Translations under genes and position numbers: made by a program
Assembly: GCA_937891765.1 (NCBI GenBank)
Contig: CALAGQ010000020.1
Coordinates: forward strand, 1 to 64,000
Direction: 5' to 3'
DNA: 64,000 nucleotides
Source of the DNA: an uncultured Nitrospina sp.
GTDB lineage: Bacteria > Nitrospinota > Nitrospinia > Nitrospinales > VA-1
The notes under the pieces: generated by a model
What the model was told of the DNA's origin: nothing
Seen by the model: the letters and a program-made list of their open reading frames with translations, nothing else
The model's database searches: none
In this document: positions 54,821 to 64,000 of the stretch, piece by piece
How positions within the stretch are numbered: position 1 is the first letter of the stretch
Layout of the letters: the number at the start of each line of letters is the position of its first letter

Positions 54821-56290
54821 ATGAAAGTTCTTTTAGTCAAACCCAATAATTTAAGCGATCATATCCAACCCTCTTTGGGGCTTGCGTACCTGGCGGAGAG
54901 AATTCGAGACCGTCATGATGTTCTTATTCTTGATTGTATTAAGGAAGATATTGGTCCTGCCAAGTTTGTCCAGACGGTGTTGAAAGACTGGCGTCCTGAT
55001 GTAGTGGGCATCCAATGCTACACGTTTGATTTGGGTAACGTCCGAAAGCTGCTAAAGGCAACCAAGGAATGGAATCCTGACATCATTACTGTAGTTGGGG
55101 GGGCACATATTTCCAGCGATCCGATACGGGCGTTTGACAATCTGGAGGAGAATCTGGATTTCGCGTTTTCCGGAGAGGCCGAAACGGGTTTCCCGAAATT
55201 CATCGATATGCTGAATGATCCAACCACGGAACCTGATTATTTTTCGATCCCCGGTCTGGTCTGGAAGAATGATCAGGAGCTTGTCGCTAACCCGGTCTAT
55301 CTGGAAGAAGATCTCGATTCGCTGGGCGATCCAGCTTGGGATCTGATTCGACCTGATTTGTATCCGGAATCGCAACATGGCGCTTTTTTTGATAAGTTCC
55401 CCATAGCTCCTATCATTACGACACGAGGTTGCCCGTACTCTTGCACCTTTTGCTCGGCCCCTATTTTGTCCGGAAAAAAACTGCGCCATCATTCGAAGGA
55501 ATATGTCCTGAGAAACATATCCAATCTGTATCACAATTATGGAATTCGGGAGTTCCATATTGTTGATGACAACTTTACCCAGGATATTGACTACGCGAAA
55601 ACAATTGTAAGGGGAATCATCAGCCTCAATCTGGATATCAGCCTAGCGATGCCGAATGGCATCCGAATGGATTATCTTGACGATGAATTGCTCGAGTTGT
55701 TAAAAGAGGCAGGGCTCTATCTGGTGAGCATTGCTGTGGAATCGGGGAACGATGAAATTTTAAAAAAAATGAAGAAGGGAACCAAGGTCCACAAGATTCA
55801 CCGGGATGTGAAACTGATAAAAAAGCATGGCTTCGACATCGCCGCTTTTTTTATTCTGGGTTTTCCCGAAGAGACCCTGGAAACCATCCAGGATACCATT
55901 GACCTGTCCATGGAACTTCCTTTGCTAAGAGCTAATTATTTTACATTTTTACCGCTTCCCGGCACCGAAAGTTACCATCTTCTTGAGGAAAACGGCGAGA
56001 TTGATAACGTGGATTGGGATAATTATTATATTATGAGTGCCGCCTACACCCCGCCGGGAATTAAAAGGGAAGAACTTCTGGAAATTAAAAAGAAAGCGTT
56101 TTTAAAATTTTATCTACGTCCAAGGATATTGATTCGCAATCTGTTAAGCATTAAAAATTACAGCCACTTTAAATTCCTGGTTAAACGATTTTATAACTGG
56201 GTTATTGTGAAAGATCATCATTCTACCGATTTTGTGGTTCATCACGAACCTGCGCCGGAGGCTACGTTTTCGGCACCCGCCTTGAAATGA
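54821..56290 (+). CDS. B12-binding-domain radical SAM protein
   Basis: A 489-residue enzyme. The N-terminal cobalamin-binding domain spans about 1-140 (KVLLVKPNNL..., GLAYLAERIRDRHDVLILD, VVGIQCYTFDLGNV, ITVVGGAHISSDP). The radical SAM cluster motif is TTRGCPYSCTFCSAP (C-x3-C-x2-C, about 200-214), with the TIM barrel to about 400 (FHIVDDNFTQDIDYAKTI, SIAVESGNDEILKKMKKG, FFILGFPEETLETIQDT). Such proteins often methylate or rearrange lipids, hopanoids or natural products. It overlaps the M20 peptidase gene by 4 bases, so the two are co-translated. Confidence 0.9.
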   Translation: MKVLLVKPNNLSDHIQPSLGLAYLAERIRDRHDVLILDCIKEDIGPAKFVQTVLKDWRPDVVGIQCYTFDLGNVRKLLKATKEWNPDIITVVGGAHISSDPIRAFDNLEENLDFAFSGEAETGFPKFIDMLNDPTTEPDYFSIPGLVWKNDQELVANPVYLEEDLDSLGDPAWDLIRPDLYPESQHGAFFDKFPIAPIITTRGCPYSCTFCSAPILSGKKLRHHSKEYVLRNISNLYHNYGIREFHIVDDNFTQDIDYAKTIVRGIISLNLDISLAMPNGIRMDYLDDELLELLKEAGLYLVSIAVESGNDEILKKMKKGTKVHKIHRDVKLIKKHGFDIAAFFILGFPEETLETIQDTIDLSMELPLLRANYFTFLPLPGTESYHLLEENGEIDNVDWDNYYIMSAAYTPPGIKREELLEIKKKAFLKFYLRPRILIRNLLSIKNYSHFKFLVKRFYNWVIVKDHHSTDFVVHHEPAPEATFSAPALK

Positions 56291-58122
56291 ATTCAGAACT
56301 TCTTGAGTCTTTTTGTTCTGAGGTCATTCGTCCTGACTCAGAACTGGTGCAAAAGCATTTACAGATACTCGAGCAAATGGTGGCTATTGATAGCCGGAGC
56401 TTTGGTGTCAACGAGTTTGAGGGGGATCGCACCACACCCAGTGATATGCGGGAAATTCTTGAATGTGCCCGCGATTACCTCTTGGAAATTGGTCTGTCCG
56501 AGGTCAAAATAAATGATTCGTGTTCCAGTAGTCCATTTCCCATATTGATGGCAGAAACTTTTGTCTCCGCAACGAAGCCGACAGTTCTTTTTTATGCCCA
56601 CCTCGATAAGCAACCTTATATGGATGACGGGCGTTTCGAAAAGTGGGGCGGAATTCCTCCGACACAGTTGAGATGGAATGAAGACCGTTCCCGGGCCTAT
56701 GGGCGTGGGGCCGCTGATGATCTGAGTGGAGTCGTCTCGATTGGCATGTCCATTGACGCATTATTCAGGCATTACGATATTAAAGCGGGGGACAACAGCA
56801 GAGAAAAACTGCTTCCCTGCAATATTAAAATAATATATGAGACCGAAGAAGAAAGCGGTTCCCACAGCCTGATTGACCAAATCCAGGAAAATAAAGAATT
56901 TTTCAAAGACACCGATTGTGTCGTGATCACTGATGTGGTCAATCCGGCTCAAGGTAAGCCGGGCCTCACTACATCCTTGCGCGGAATTGTTCAGATGGAT
57001 GTGATGGTTAGCGCCGAACGAGCCCAGGTTGTCATTGATGAGCAAACGGCTCTTTACAAGCTCTTGGCAACGCTCATTCAGGAGGATCACTCCCTGAGAA
57101 TCGAGGAAATTTCCAGTGCGGACCAGCTGGTGACGGATGCTGAACGTGCAGGTTATTCCCGGGTTCCGACTTCTGTATCGGCTTTGAAAGAGACTGCGGG
57201 GCTTCTTCCCGGCACCCGGCTTACGGTTCCTGAAGACATTCCTTCGATACTGGTTGCGCAGTTAAGAACTTCGTTTGCAAATGCCCGTCCGGGACATCGG
57301 GTTTCGGGCAGTGTGATCTTGGGAGTGGCTGGAGCCCGCCTGACTTTCCCCGATATCAATGATCCAAAAGAATTCAAAAGACGGTTGGAGAAAATTCTTG
57401 CTGAGCAAAATCGGTATCATTTGGAAATGAAAATTGCAGTGGTCAGCGAGAACCCATTGTCGATAGATATCCTGTTGCATTCGGCTGAGAAAGATCCTCA
57501 TTCGGGAGTCAATGGCGGGCCGGTTCCCGTTCCTGAATTGCAATTGGCCTGCATGATCGATGAACTTATTTCTTCTACAGGCCGCTGGCATCCAGAACTT
57601 GAAGAACTACGAGCCTCGGAAGGAGGAATGGCTCGAGCGCAATCCCTTAGAGCCGATCACGATTTATCGGCTCATCTCTTCGAGGAAAAGTCGGCCAGAT
57701 CCTGGGTAGAAATAAGGTTGGCTCCCGGCAATAACGAAATACAAGCCGCAGAGGCGCTCCGTTCCCATCTTGAAAAAAATATTTCTCTGGGATTTAAGTT
57801 GGATATCAAGGCTGACAAGGGCGCTTCTCCGTGGATGATTGGAATCGAGCATCCGGTATTTCCTCTGATACTGGATTCTCTGGAAAAGGGTTTTGGTGAG
57901 AAAGCATGTCTTTACGGATGTGGAGGCACAATTCCTTTTGTGGCAAAACTCATGCAGGCTTTGGGAAATGTTTATCCCCTTTGTCTGGGCGCTTATGATC
58001 CTGATGCCAGAATGCATGAGCCGGGGGAAAGTTTGTCCATGCCCGATTTATTGGGGTGCACGCGATCCATCATCTATTTTCTTTCCAGAATTGATGAAGT
58101 GTACAAGAAACCTGCCTGCTAA
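56287..58122 (+). CDS. M20-family metallopeptidase
   Basis: A 611-residue di-zinc hydrolase. LFYAHLDKQPY (about 98-108; His and Asp), YGRGAADDLSGVVSIGMS (about 138-155; bridging Asp) and IKIIYETEEESGSHSLIDQI (about 181-200; catalytic and ligand Glu) form the M20 core, with a dimerisation lid in the middle and a C-terminal stretch (LYGCGGTIPFVAKLMQAL, GAYDPDARMHEPGES) carrying the last His. It removes an amino acid or acyl group from an unknown substrate. At 611 residues it is longer than typical M20 enzymes (about 400-470). The overlapping radical SAM gene suggests that it matures or trims that enzyme's product. Confidence 0.88.
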   Translation: MNSELLESFCSEVIRPDSELVQKHLQILEQMVAIDSRSFGVNEFEGDRTTPSDMREILECARDYLLEIGLSEVKINDSCSSSPFPILMAETFVSATKPTVLFYAHLDKQPYMDDGRFEKWGGIPPTQLRWNEDRSRAYGRGAADDLSGVVSIGMSIDALFRHYDIKAGDNSREKLLPCNIKIIYETEEESGSHSLIDQIQENKEFFKDTDCVVITDVVNPAQGKPGLTTSLRGIVQMDVMVSAERAQVVIDEQTALYKLLATLIQEDHSLRIEEISSADQLVTDAERAGYSRVPTSVSALKETAGLLPGTRLTVPEDIPSILVAQLRTSFANARPGHRVSGSVILGVAGARLTFPDINDPKEFKRRLEKILAEQNRYHLEMKIAVVSENPLSIDILLHSAEKDPHSGVNGGPVPVPELQLACMIDELISSTGRWHPELEELRASEGGMARAQSLRADHDLSAHLFEEKSARSWVEIRLAPGNNEIQAAEALRSHLEKNISLGFKLDIKADKGASPWMIGIEHPVFPLILDSLEKGFGEKACLYGCGGTIPFVAKLMQALGNVYPLCLGAYDPDARMHEPGESLSMPDLLGCTRSIIYFLSRIDEVYKKPAC

Positions 58123-58389
58123 CTCCTCTTCAATACAGATTTATATTCCTTAAAAAATTGTTCTCAGTGAATTCATATTTCGCAGAACGTTATGAATTTC
58201 AGCCTATTATGGGTGCACCATCTTAGTCGAGGTGAGTAGTGCAGTGTAAAAATTTGCAAAATCTATAGTAAAATAGCATTACTTTTAGTGCTTTAAAGGT
58301 TTATAATCAGAAAAATAAACTTGTTAAATTTCTTTCTTTGGTCATTATCATAAAGAAATATTGAGTGTGATCTATTTTGCGGGGGTAGG
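58123..58389. other. Non-coding interval before the HD-GYP gene
   Basis: A 267-base A/T-rich stretch with no credible ORF. ATTTCTTT ... AAAGAAAT (about 58327-58352) is an imperfect inverted repeat near the next gene. A promoter for the HD-GYP gene is expected here, but I see no good -35/-10 pair. Confidence 0.4.
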
Positions 58390-59361
58390 GTGGACACGGT
58401 AACGGAGGAAGGCCAATTCAGGGAGATCAATATCGAATTCCTCGCAAAGGGTGGGGATGAAGCTTTTGATATCTTCTATAAAACGGATAGTTTTGGCGTC
58501 GAGAAATTTGTAAAGTTTGCCAGCACGGAGCGCAAACATCAGGAAAAGGTAATACGACTTCTGGAAGAGGGCACCGATCAGGACTTTTATATTCATGAAG
58601 AAGACCTGTTCAAATATTACAAGTATGCCACCAATTCCCTGAAAGCGGTGATGGCCGACCCGGATGTTTCGACCAAGGTAAAAACCGAAAAAATTTATGA
58701 AGTTTCCAAGGGGGTAATGAAGGAATTTTTTGATAATAACACTTCAGAAAAGATTCTGGAAACCTCCGAAGAAGTCATGGAAATGATGGAAGAGTGCATG
58801 ACCACCGCAGAAGCGGGATTCCACGGGATTGCGGCAATAACCAGCAAAGACTACTACACTTACACCCATAGCGTTAACGTCGGATTATACTGCATGACTT
58901 TTGGTGTGAAAAGCGAGATGTCTAAAAACGATATCAAGCAATTATCTCTGGGAGGAATGTTGCATGATGTTGGCAAATCGAAAATAGAGCACTCCTTGAT
59001 CAACAAGGATGGCAAGCTCACCGATGAAGAGTTTGAAGCAATGAAAGCCCACGCTACGGAGGGGGAAAAAATCCTTTCCGGGATGAATTGTTTTGGTGGC
59101 AATGTCGTGCGAATGGCCGGAGAGCATCATGAAAAATTCAAGGGCGGTGGCTACCCACTTGGGAAAATTGGCAATGAAATCCATTTGTTTGCGCGAATAT
59201 GCAAAATCATGGATGTCTATGATGCCTTGACGACAAGGCGGTCTTATAAAAAAGCTCTGAGTGCTTTTGACACGCTGATTATTATGAAAAAACAGATGGC
59301 TCACGATTTCGATCCAGATCTGTTGCTAAGTTTTATTCGTCTGATGGGCCCGGACTTATAA
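58390..59361 (+). CDS. HD-GYP domain protein (cyclic di-GMP phosphodiesterase type)
   Basis: A 323-residue soluble protein. An N-terminal region (about 1-130) with no clear fold is followed by the HD-GYP domain. The HD motif is GGMLHDVGKSKIEHSLI (about 189-205), preceded by the His of YTHSVNVGLYC, and the GYP segment is AGEHHEKFKGGGYPLGKIG (about 240-258), so catalytic residues are present. It probably degrades c-di-GMP. The start is GTG with GGGGGTAGGG in front. Two more signalling genes (HDOD, GGDEF) lie convergent downstream. Confidence 0.9.
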   Translation: MDTVTEEGQFREINIEFLAKGGDEAFDIFYKTDSFGVEKFVKFASTERKHQEKVIRLLEEGTDQDFYIHEEDLFKYYKYATNSLKAVMADPDVSTKVKTEKIYEVSKGVMKEFFDNNTSEKILETSEEVMEMMEECMTTAEAGFHGIAAITSKDYYTYTHSVNVGLYCMTFGVKSEMSKNDIKQLSLGGMLHDVGKSKIEHSLINKDGKLTDEEFEAMKAHATEGEKILSGMNCFGGNVVRMAGEHHEKFKGGGYPLGKIGNEIHLFARICKIMDVYDALTTRRSYKKALSAFDTLIIMKKQMAHDFDPDLLLSFIRLMGPDL

Positions 59362-59379
59362 AGGCAGGCTCTTCCCTCC

Positions 59380-60270
59380 TCAGGAAATTTTCATCGTATC
59401 CAGTGCAAACTCGGCATATTTTCTCAGTTCAGGTTCCCATTTTTGTAATTCTTTTGCGGAAATTCCCAAGAGGGCCAGCAAGCGGTCTCGTTCTGTTTCA
59501 GTAACACCTTTTAAGCCACTGGGAAAGCCCCATTCAGAGGCGAGGGATTTTGCCAAAGCCACGACCCCGGCTATTTCCCAGTTTATTTTATTTTTTTCAG
59601 GTGCCACATATTGCAGAATGACTTGGGAAAGTTGCGGGGGAAAGCCCCATGCCGCCATCATCTCTCCAGCCACCTCGAGATGGGAAAACCCGAGCGTCTG
59701 TTTCTCCGCTTCTATCAAATCAACTTGATTTTCGTCCATATAGTCCTGAACCTTGGCAAACGCGGTGGGGAAATACACCGTTAAAGCGATCACGCCGGCA
59801 TCGTGGATGAGTCCGGCAGTGAAACTAACATCCGACTCCATGCCGCCAATAAATCTTCCCAGTCCTCCGGATACAGCCGCTGTGACACCACTGTGAATCC
59901 ATAATTGAAGATAATCAATGGACAACACTTCCGAGGACGTATCGGAGAATCGTTCAATGATAGGAGTGCGCAAAATAATATTTTTTATCGCACCCGGACC
60001 CAGTAAGCCTGCGGCTTGTTGCAAGGAAGAAATTTTTCCAGGATAACCATATATGGGCGTGTTGGCGACCTTTAGCACGGCCATGGCCATAGCGGGATCG
60101 TACTGGATCATTTCCACAATGCTGTAATCCATGGATGATGTGGTTCCCGTAGTCATGAGAACATTATCAATTTGTTCCGGCAGGGAAGGTAAGTTTTTTA
60201 AAGACCGGAAACGGTCAAGCGTCAAGGAGGTCATCGGCGGAGCCCTGAATAGTACGGTTTCTTCCTTCAT
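59380..60270 (-). CDS. HDOD domain protein
   Basis: A 296-residue protein with an HDOD domain over about 15-240: LKNLPSLPEQIDNVLM, VEMIQYDPAMAMAVLKVANTPIYGYPGKISSLQQAAGLLGPGAIKNIIL (about 52-100), and AGLIHDAGVIAL (about 168-179). HDOD proteins are non-catalytic relatives of HD phosphohydrolases that act as signalling adaptors. The start at 60270 overlaps the GGDEF gene by 56 bases; an ATG at 60234 would reduce this to 20. It is co-directional with the GGDEF gene. Confidence 0.85.
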   Translation of the reverse strand: MKEETVLFRAPPMTSLTLDRFRSLKNLPSLPEQIDNVLMTTGTTSSMDYSIVEMIQYDPAMAMAVLKVANTPIYGYPGKISSLQQAAGLLGPGAIKNIILRTPIIERFSDTSSEVLSIDYLQLWIHSGVTAAVSGGLGRFIGGMESDVSFTAGLIHDAGVIALTVYFPTAFAKVQDYMDENQVDLIEAEKQTLGFSHLEVAGEMMAAWGFPPQLSQVILQYVAPEKNKINWEIAGVVALAKSLASEWGFPSGLKGVTETERDRLLALLGISAKELQKWEPELRKYAEFALDTMKIS

Positions 60271-61396
60271 TTTTAGCCTTATACAAAGCGAGATCGGCGA
60301 CTTTAATCAAGCTTGCCGCTTCCTGCATGCGGGCGGAATCAAATGCAGCAATTCCACAGCTCACTGTTACTTTAAAACCTTTGCCCTTGGACTGGAATTT
60401 ATGGCTGGCCATTTCTTCGCGAATACGTTCGGCGATATGCAAAGCTCCGGCTATCTGGGTTTCTGGCAGGACCAGGAAAAATTCCTCTCCTCCATATCTG
60501 GCAGCCACGTCGTTAGATCGGCAAAACTTTTTCACAATGGCAGAAAATTCTAATAAAATTTCATCACCCTTCTGGTGCCCATGGGTATCGTTGACCCCCT
60601 TGAAATGGTCGATATCCATCATGATCACTGAAAGTGGGGAATTATATCTACGGCAACGCACAACTTCATTTTTCAGGAGCGTTTGCATTTGCTGGTGGTT
60701 ATCCAAACCCGTCAGGCCATCTGTTATAGAAAGTTTTTCTGCTCGTTCATAGAGCATGGCGTTGCTTATGGAAAGGGCAACGAACTCGGAAACATTCAAC
60801 GCAAAATCCAGATCCCCTACATTGTAGAGACCTTTGTCATTATCATTCAGGTTCATAACCCCGATGATTTCATTTTCGATCATCAACGGGATGGTGACAA
60901 AAAAATTACAGGTGAAGAGAGGATTTTTTCTTCCCTGGAAATAACGTGAGGCAGTAAAATCCTGCTCAAAAATATATCTTCCAGAAGTCATCGCCTCCCT
61001 CATGACAGGGGAATCATTTTGATATAAAGAATATCCCTCTTTCATGTCAGGGTGATTGTGGCTGACAAGGCTCAGCCTGCGCCGGTTTTTATCGAAAAGA
61101 AAAAATGAGAAATACTTCACCGATAAAATAAACGGAAGTTTTTCCACCATGACCCGGCAAATTTCCTGCAGACTGAGAAGGTTAATACTTTTCTGAAGAT
61201 AAATGAGGTGGTCGAGATTTTCGAGGGAATCGCCCAGCAACGAATTTTGCTTTTTCAGAAGATTCCGGACGGTTTCCGCTTCCTGCCATCTCAACTTTTC
61301 GTATTCAGTGGAACTCATTTTTATTGCTCGTTTCCTGAAAATCCGTGGAACTGCGTACTTATTCCTGAATCTGTCAAATTTCCGGCTATTTCCCAT
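60215..61396 (-). CDS. GAF-GGDEF diguanylate cyclase
   Basis: A 393-residue enzyme: a GAF sensor at about 75-220 (FILSVKYFSFFLFDKNRRRL, FFVTIPLMIENEIIGVMNLND), then a GGDEF domain from about 232 (ITDGLTGLDNHQQMQTLL) with the active-site RYGGEEFFLVLPE (about 312-324). The inhibitory I-site RSND lies five residues before GGEEF, so product feedback is expected. It makes cyclic di-GMP; the HD-GYP enzyme at 58390 would remove it. The start could be the ATG at 61318 (MSSTEYEKL) instead. Confidence 0.92.
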   Translation of the reverse strand: MGNSRKFDRFRNKYAVPRIFRKRAIKMSSTEYEKLRWQEAETVRNLLKKQNSLLGDSLENLDHLIYLQKSINLLSLQEICRVMVEKLPFILSVKYFSFFLFDKNRRRLSLVSHNHPDMKEGYSLYQNDSPVMREAMTSGRYIFEQDFTASRYFQGRKNPLFTCNFFVTIPLMIENEIIGVMNLNDNDKGLYNVGDLDFALNVSEFVALSISNAMLYERAEKLSITDGLTGLDNHQQMQTLLKNEVVRCRRYNSPLSVIMMDIDHFKGVNDTHGHQKGDEILLEFSAIVKKFCRSNDVAARYGGEEFFLVLPETQIAGALHIAERIREEMASHKFQSKGKGFKVTVSCGIAAFDSARMQEAASLIKVADLALYKAKNEGRNRTIQGSADDLLDA

Positions 61397-61580
61397 GGAA
61401 AGGTCATGTTTTCCGGGAAATGGTCGAAAAAATCAATAGAGCTGTTTATATTATATTATCGACTAAAACGTTTTAAAAATTAGATTTTAGCCCTGCTAAT
61501 CCTGAGGAGGCGGTACTCTGGAACTGGGTTGGTATAGTTTTTGCTCTATAATACAGAAAAATGCAATTACGTCAAAAATT

Positions 61581-64000
61581 ATGACTATTCCCTTAAATTT
61601 TATCAAGCTCCTTTTGTTGCTCCTGCTTTCCCTGATTGGGATGCAGGGAGCCTGCCAATTCGCTTGGGCTCAGGATGAATTTGAACCCGTTCGACGATCA
61701 CAGGTTTCCACGATAAAAATAGGACCTCACCCTATTTATACCCGAATTCTGGTCAACCTGACCGGGCCGGTTTCTTATCAGGTCAAGCCGGATTTTGCCA
61801 ACAAGAAGATCACACTTATCCTGCCACAAACTGCAAAAGGTTCCCGGCTAACCAGTAAGTCGTTTAAGGATAAAAATCTAGAACAATACTCAGTCCTTTC
61901 CGTCAAGGAAGATTTGCAAATAACCTTTTTATTGAAAAATCCAAACACCCGATTTTTTCATTCTTTGAATCCGCAAAAATCGCAGATCATTTTAGATCTT
62001 AAAGGTGAGAGCCGACCCATTTTGAGACCCCGGATAGGCAAGTCAGAACGAAAACCCAGAGCCCAGACAGGCGTTGAGCCTGGTCCCGCCGAGTTGGCAC
62101 CGCTACCCAAAAAAGCCAGGTTGAAGGGCTATAGCCCGAAGGAAATCCGGCAACTGGTTGCCAAGTCCGAGGAAGACAAGGAAAAGAACGGCTGGGAAGA
62201 TTACCAGAAAGCCTTGACAACATTTCAGAAGGGGGAGCATTCTTCCGCCGCGAAATTACTTAGGGAATTCAAGAGCAAATATCCTGAAAGCAAATACCTC
62301 GACCATATCTTTTATTTACAAGCGGAGGCGGAATACCGCGTCACTTTTAAAGAATTGAATCCATTTCTTGACCGGCCTTTAGCTTCTTACAAAATTGCGA
62401 TGCGGCAATTCCCCAAATCAAAATTTTACGACCATGCTTTGTTGAAGGTGGCCAGTATTTTTGATGAAATTGGTTATAGCCTGGAGGCCAGAACGCTTTA
62501 CAATCAAGGGCTCAAGTCCAAGCCGGGCAGTCTTTATAATGAGGTTCGGAAAAACAGCCTGGCCGCCATGCTGATGAAAGAGGGTCGGTTAGATGATGCT
62601 TTTAATGCGTTTCAGAAGATACTTAGAAAGTCTCCAAAAAATATTAAGGCCAAGGCGGGAATTTTTGAAATCGCCAACAAGTTTTTTGAGCAAAAAGATT
62701 ATCCTCGAGCGCTGAAGATCTTTGAAGCTGGAGCCAGACGCTGGTCGGGCGAACTCAATGAGAAGCCTGAAATCAATTTTGTCATGGCAGAAATCTATTT
62801 TTCACAAAAAAATTATGTGAAAGCCCGGAAGCATTTTTTCAATCTGCTGAATTTGGATCCGGTTTCCAAGAACGCGCATAAAGCGCTCAATCGAATCGGT
62901 GATTCTTTTATTGTGGAGGCAAAATATCAGAATGCTCTGGCCGTTTTTGACGAATCTGGAAAAAGAAAAGACCTGAAACGGGATGAAAAGGGCAAGCTCG
63001 TTCTGAATGAAGAGGGCAACGAAGTCCGGGAAGAAAGCGCAGAAACCCAGTATGGGAAAGTCCGCATGGCCGATATTGGAGTTCGCAAGCCACGTTTGAA
63101 AATCAAAGACATTGTTTTTGATGTGGATCCCTACTACAAGCCGTTTCAGACCTACGAGAAAATATTTTCTGAGGCTCGTAGCGTTGATATTCTTGCGGAG
63201 GTGACCCTGAGCCGGGGTATCGCTTATTTGCTGGAGCAAAACTACCTGAAGGCGATAGCGGAGTTTAAAAAGCTTTTACCGTTGGGACCGGAATCCCGGT
63301 TTTTCCAGGAAGCTGATCGCTATATCCGGCAATCTCTTATTGCCTTGATCGACAAATATGCCAAGCAGGAGGGCAACCTGCCCATTCTTTATTCCTACAG
63401 CGATTTTGTCAGTCTTCCTATAAGGGATATTAACAATCCCCAAACCCTCCTTCAAGTGGGGGAAGCTTATCAGGCGATCGGTATGTTTGCTGAAGCGGTC
63501 AAACTCTATGAAAAAGTGAAGGCGATTGATTCTCAGAAAACATATCGGGATCGGGTTTTTCTAAACCTGGGCCAGATTCACTTGGAAAATTCAAGCTACG
63601 ACGAAGCGCTTTTAGTCGGGAAGACATTTTTAAAGACTTACCCCAGAAGCAAGCGAATTCCAGATGCGATGAAACTTTTGGCCGATGCTTTGAAAGGGAA
63701 GGGGGATTATTTAGAAGCCCTCAATGCCTATGAAGATTTGCTGGCGAAGTCTGAAGACAAGGCGGAAGTTCATTTTTTCATTGCGGAAACGTATACGGAT
63801 ATGAATCAACTGGCGGATGCTGTGCAATCTTATCAAAAGGTGATTGAGACTTATGACCGTCAGGAAAGGGTGGTTCCCGAATACCTCCAGAAGGCTTATT
63901 ACAGTCTGGGCACATCTCTCTATAAGTTGAATCGTTTTGGTCCGGCTCTGGAAGCGTTGAAATCGGCCCGGGAACTTTTTCCCGATAACTCACTTAGGGA
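61581..64000 (+). CDS. AMIN/TPR-repeat exported protein, C-terminus outside window
   Basis: This ORF is open to the end of the window, at least 806 codons. The signal peptide is LLLLLLSLIGMQGACQFAWAQD (about 10-32; the Cys at 25 could be a lipid anchor, but the context is not a good lipobox). Then comes an AMIN-like beta domain (about 40-140; STIKIGPHPIYTRILVNLTGPVSYQVKPDFANKKITLILPQ), a basic linker (about 145-190), and TPR repeats from about 210 (ALTTFQKGEHSSAAKLLREFKSKYPESKYLDH; DYPRALKIFEAGARRW; NYVKARKHFFNLLNLDP; MFAEAVKLYEKVKA; DYLEALNAYEDLLAKS). AMIN domains bind peptidoglycan or outer-membrane components, so a periplasmic scaffold role is likely. Confidence 0.85.
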   Translation, partial: MTIPLNFIKLLLLLLLSLIGMQGACQFAWAQDEFEPVRRSQVSTIKIGPHPIYTRILVNLTGPVSYQVKPDFANKKITLILPQTAKGSRLTSKSFKDKNLEQYSVLSVKEDLQITFLLKNPNTRFFHSLNPQKSQIILDLKGESRPILRPRIGKSERKPRAQTGVEPGPAELAPLPKKARLKGYSPKEIRQLVAKSEEDKEKNGWEDYQKALTTFQKGEHSSAAKLLREFKSKYPESKYLDHIFYLQAEAEYRVTFKELNPFLDRPLASYKIAMRQFPKSKFYDHALLKVASIFDEIGYSLEARTLYNQGLKSKPGSLYNEVRKNSLAAMLMKEGRLDDAFNAFQKILRKSPKNIKAKAGIFEIANKFFEQKDYPRALKIFEAGARRWSGELNEKPEINFVMAEIYFSQKNYVKARKHFFNLLNLDPVSKNAHKALNRIGDSFIVEAKYQNALAVFDESGKRKDLKRDEKGKLVLNEEGNEVREESAETQYGKVRMADIGVRKPRLKIKDIVFDVDPYYKPFQTYEKIFSEARSVDILAEVTLSRGIAYLLEQNYLKAIAEFKKLLPLGPESRFFQEADRYIRQSLIALIDKYAKQEGNLPILYSYSDFVSLPIRDINNPQTLLQVGEAYQAIGMFAEAVKLYEKVKAIDSQKTYRDRVFLNLGQIHLENSSYDEALLVGKTFLKTYPRSKRIPDAMKLLADALKGKGDYLEALNAYEDLLAKSEDKAEVHFFIAETYTDMNQLADAVQSYQKVIETYDRQERVVPEYLQKAYYSLGTSLYKLNRFGPALEALKSARELFPDNSLR

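Noticed and set aside
62802-63239. 145-residue minus-strand ORF
   Set aside because: It is antisense to the long AMIN/TPR coding frame, which has clear repeats on the plus strand.

Overview
This 64 kb window looks like the chromosome of a Gram-negative, diderm bacterium outside the best-studied phyla. It carries LPS-core type glycosyltransferases, a PagL-like lipid A deacylase, porin-type and HpnN/MMPL-type envelope proteins, TatA, TesA/YbbA/YbbP-like genes, MreB and lipoproteins. Gene content (HpnN-like RND protein, DUF6178-like protein, B12-binding radical SAM enzymes, c-di-GMP proteins, molybdenum uptake) suggests a deltaproteobacterial or Nitrospinota-type lineage. That placement is inference only, because there is no rRNA gene in the window.

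Layout. 0-5 kb: start of a Lys/Ala-rich histone-H1-like gene (minus), pgeF, a DUF6178-like gene, a 54-residue ORF and purH. 5-11.5 kb: unknown membrane-anchored protein, HAMP protein, Amidase_2 enzyme, nadK, bifunctional-nuclease family protein, an ECF sigma/anti-sigma pair, tatA and a PagL-like gene. 11.6-18.6 kb: HpnN-like transporter, the dapF-dapA-dapB lysine/peptidoglycan block, a Tat-exported molybdopterin oxidoreductase and a formylglycine-enzyme-fold (FGE-fold) lipoprotein. 18.6-24.6 kb (minus): lipoprotein, an FGE-fold/CcdA fusion, a TlpA-like thioredoxin, an NfuA-type domain, two ferredoxins, a JAMM protease and a zinc-ribbon protein. 24.6-27.8 kb: mreB, GAF/degenerate-GGDEF and PilZ proteins, then tRNA-Val and tRNA-Asp with a strong promoter and terminator, and a SprA-like putative metalloprotease. 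28-31.7 kb: modABC plus a porin, behind a promoter overlapped by a ModE-like palindrome. 31.7-41.5 kb: Lcl/DUF1566 protein, YbbP/YbbA-like ABC exporter diverging from TesA, TrpD2-like protein, radical SAM protein, CDP-alcohol phosphatidyltransferase and a CrtC/AttH-like protein. 41.7-58.1 kb: an envelope-glycan region with glycosyltransferases of families 2, 4, 9 and 39, a TIGR01777-type epimerase, a CDGSH protein, a B12 radical SAM enzyme and an M20 peptidase. 58.4-61.4 kb: HD-GYP, HDOD and GAF-GGDEF signalling proteins. 61.6 kb to the end: an AMIN/TPR protein that runs off the window.

The most unusual feature is a dispersed family of roughly 80-180 bp intergenic elements with CCACTAGGCGTGG-like ends and an internal GCAAAGAGTTATCTCGGC motif. 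At least fourteen full or partial copies lie between 3 and 39.5 kb. They sit against stop codons and in several cases supply the last codons and the stop of the neighbouring gene. One 109 bp copy terminates two convergent genes at once. Another copy touches the 5' end of tRNA-Val, and one sits 1 nt from the start codon of the YbbA-like gene. I saw none from 39.6 kb to the end, where the glycan region lies.
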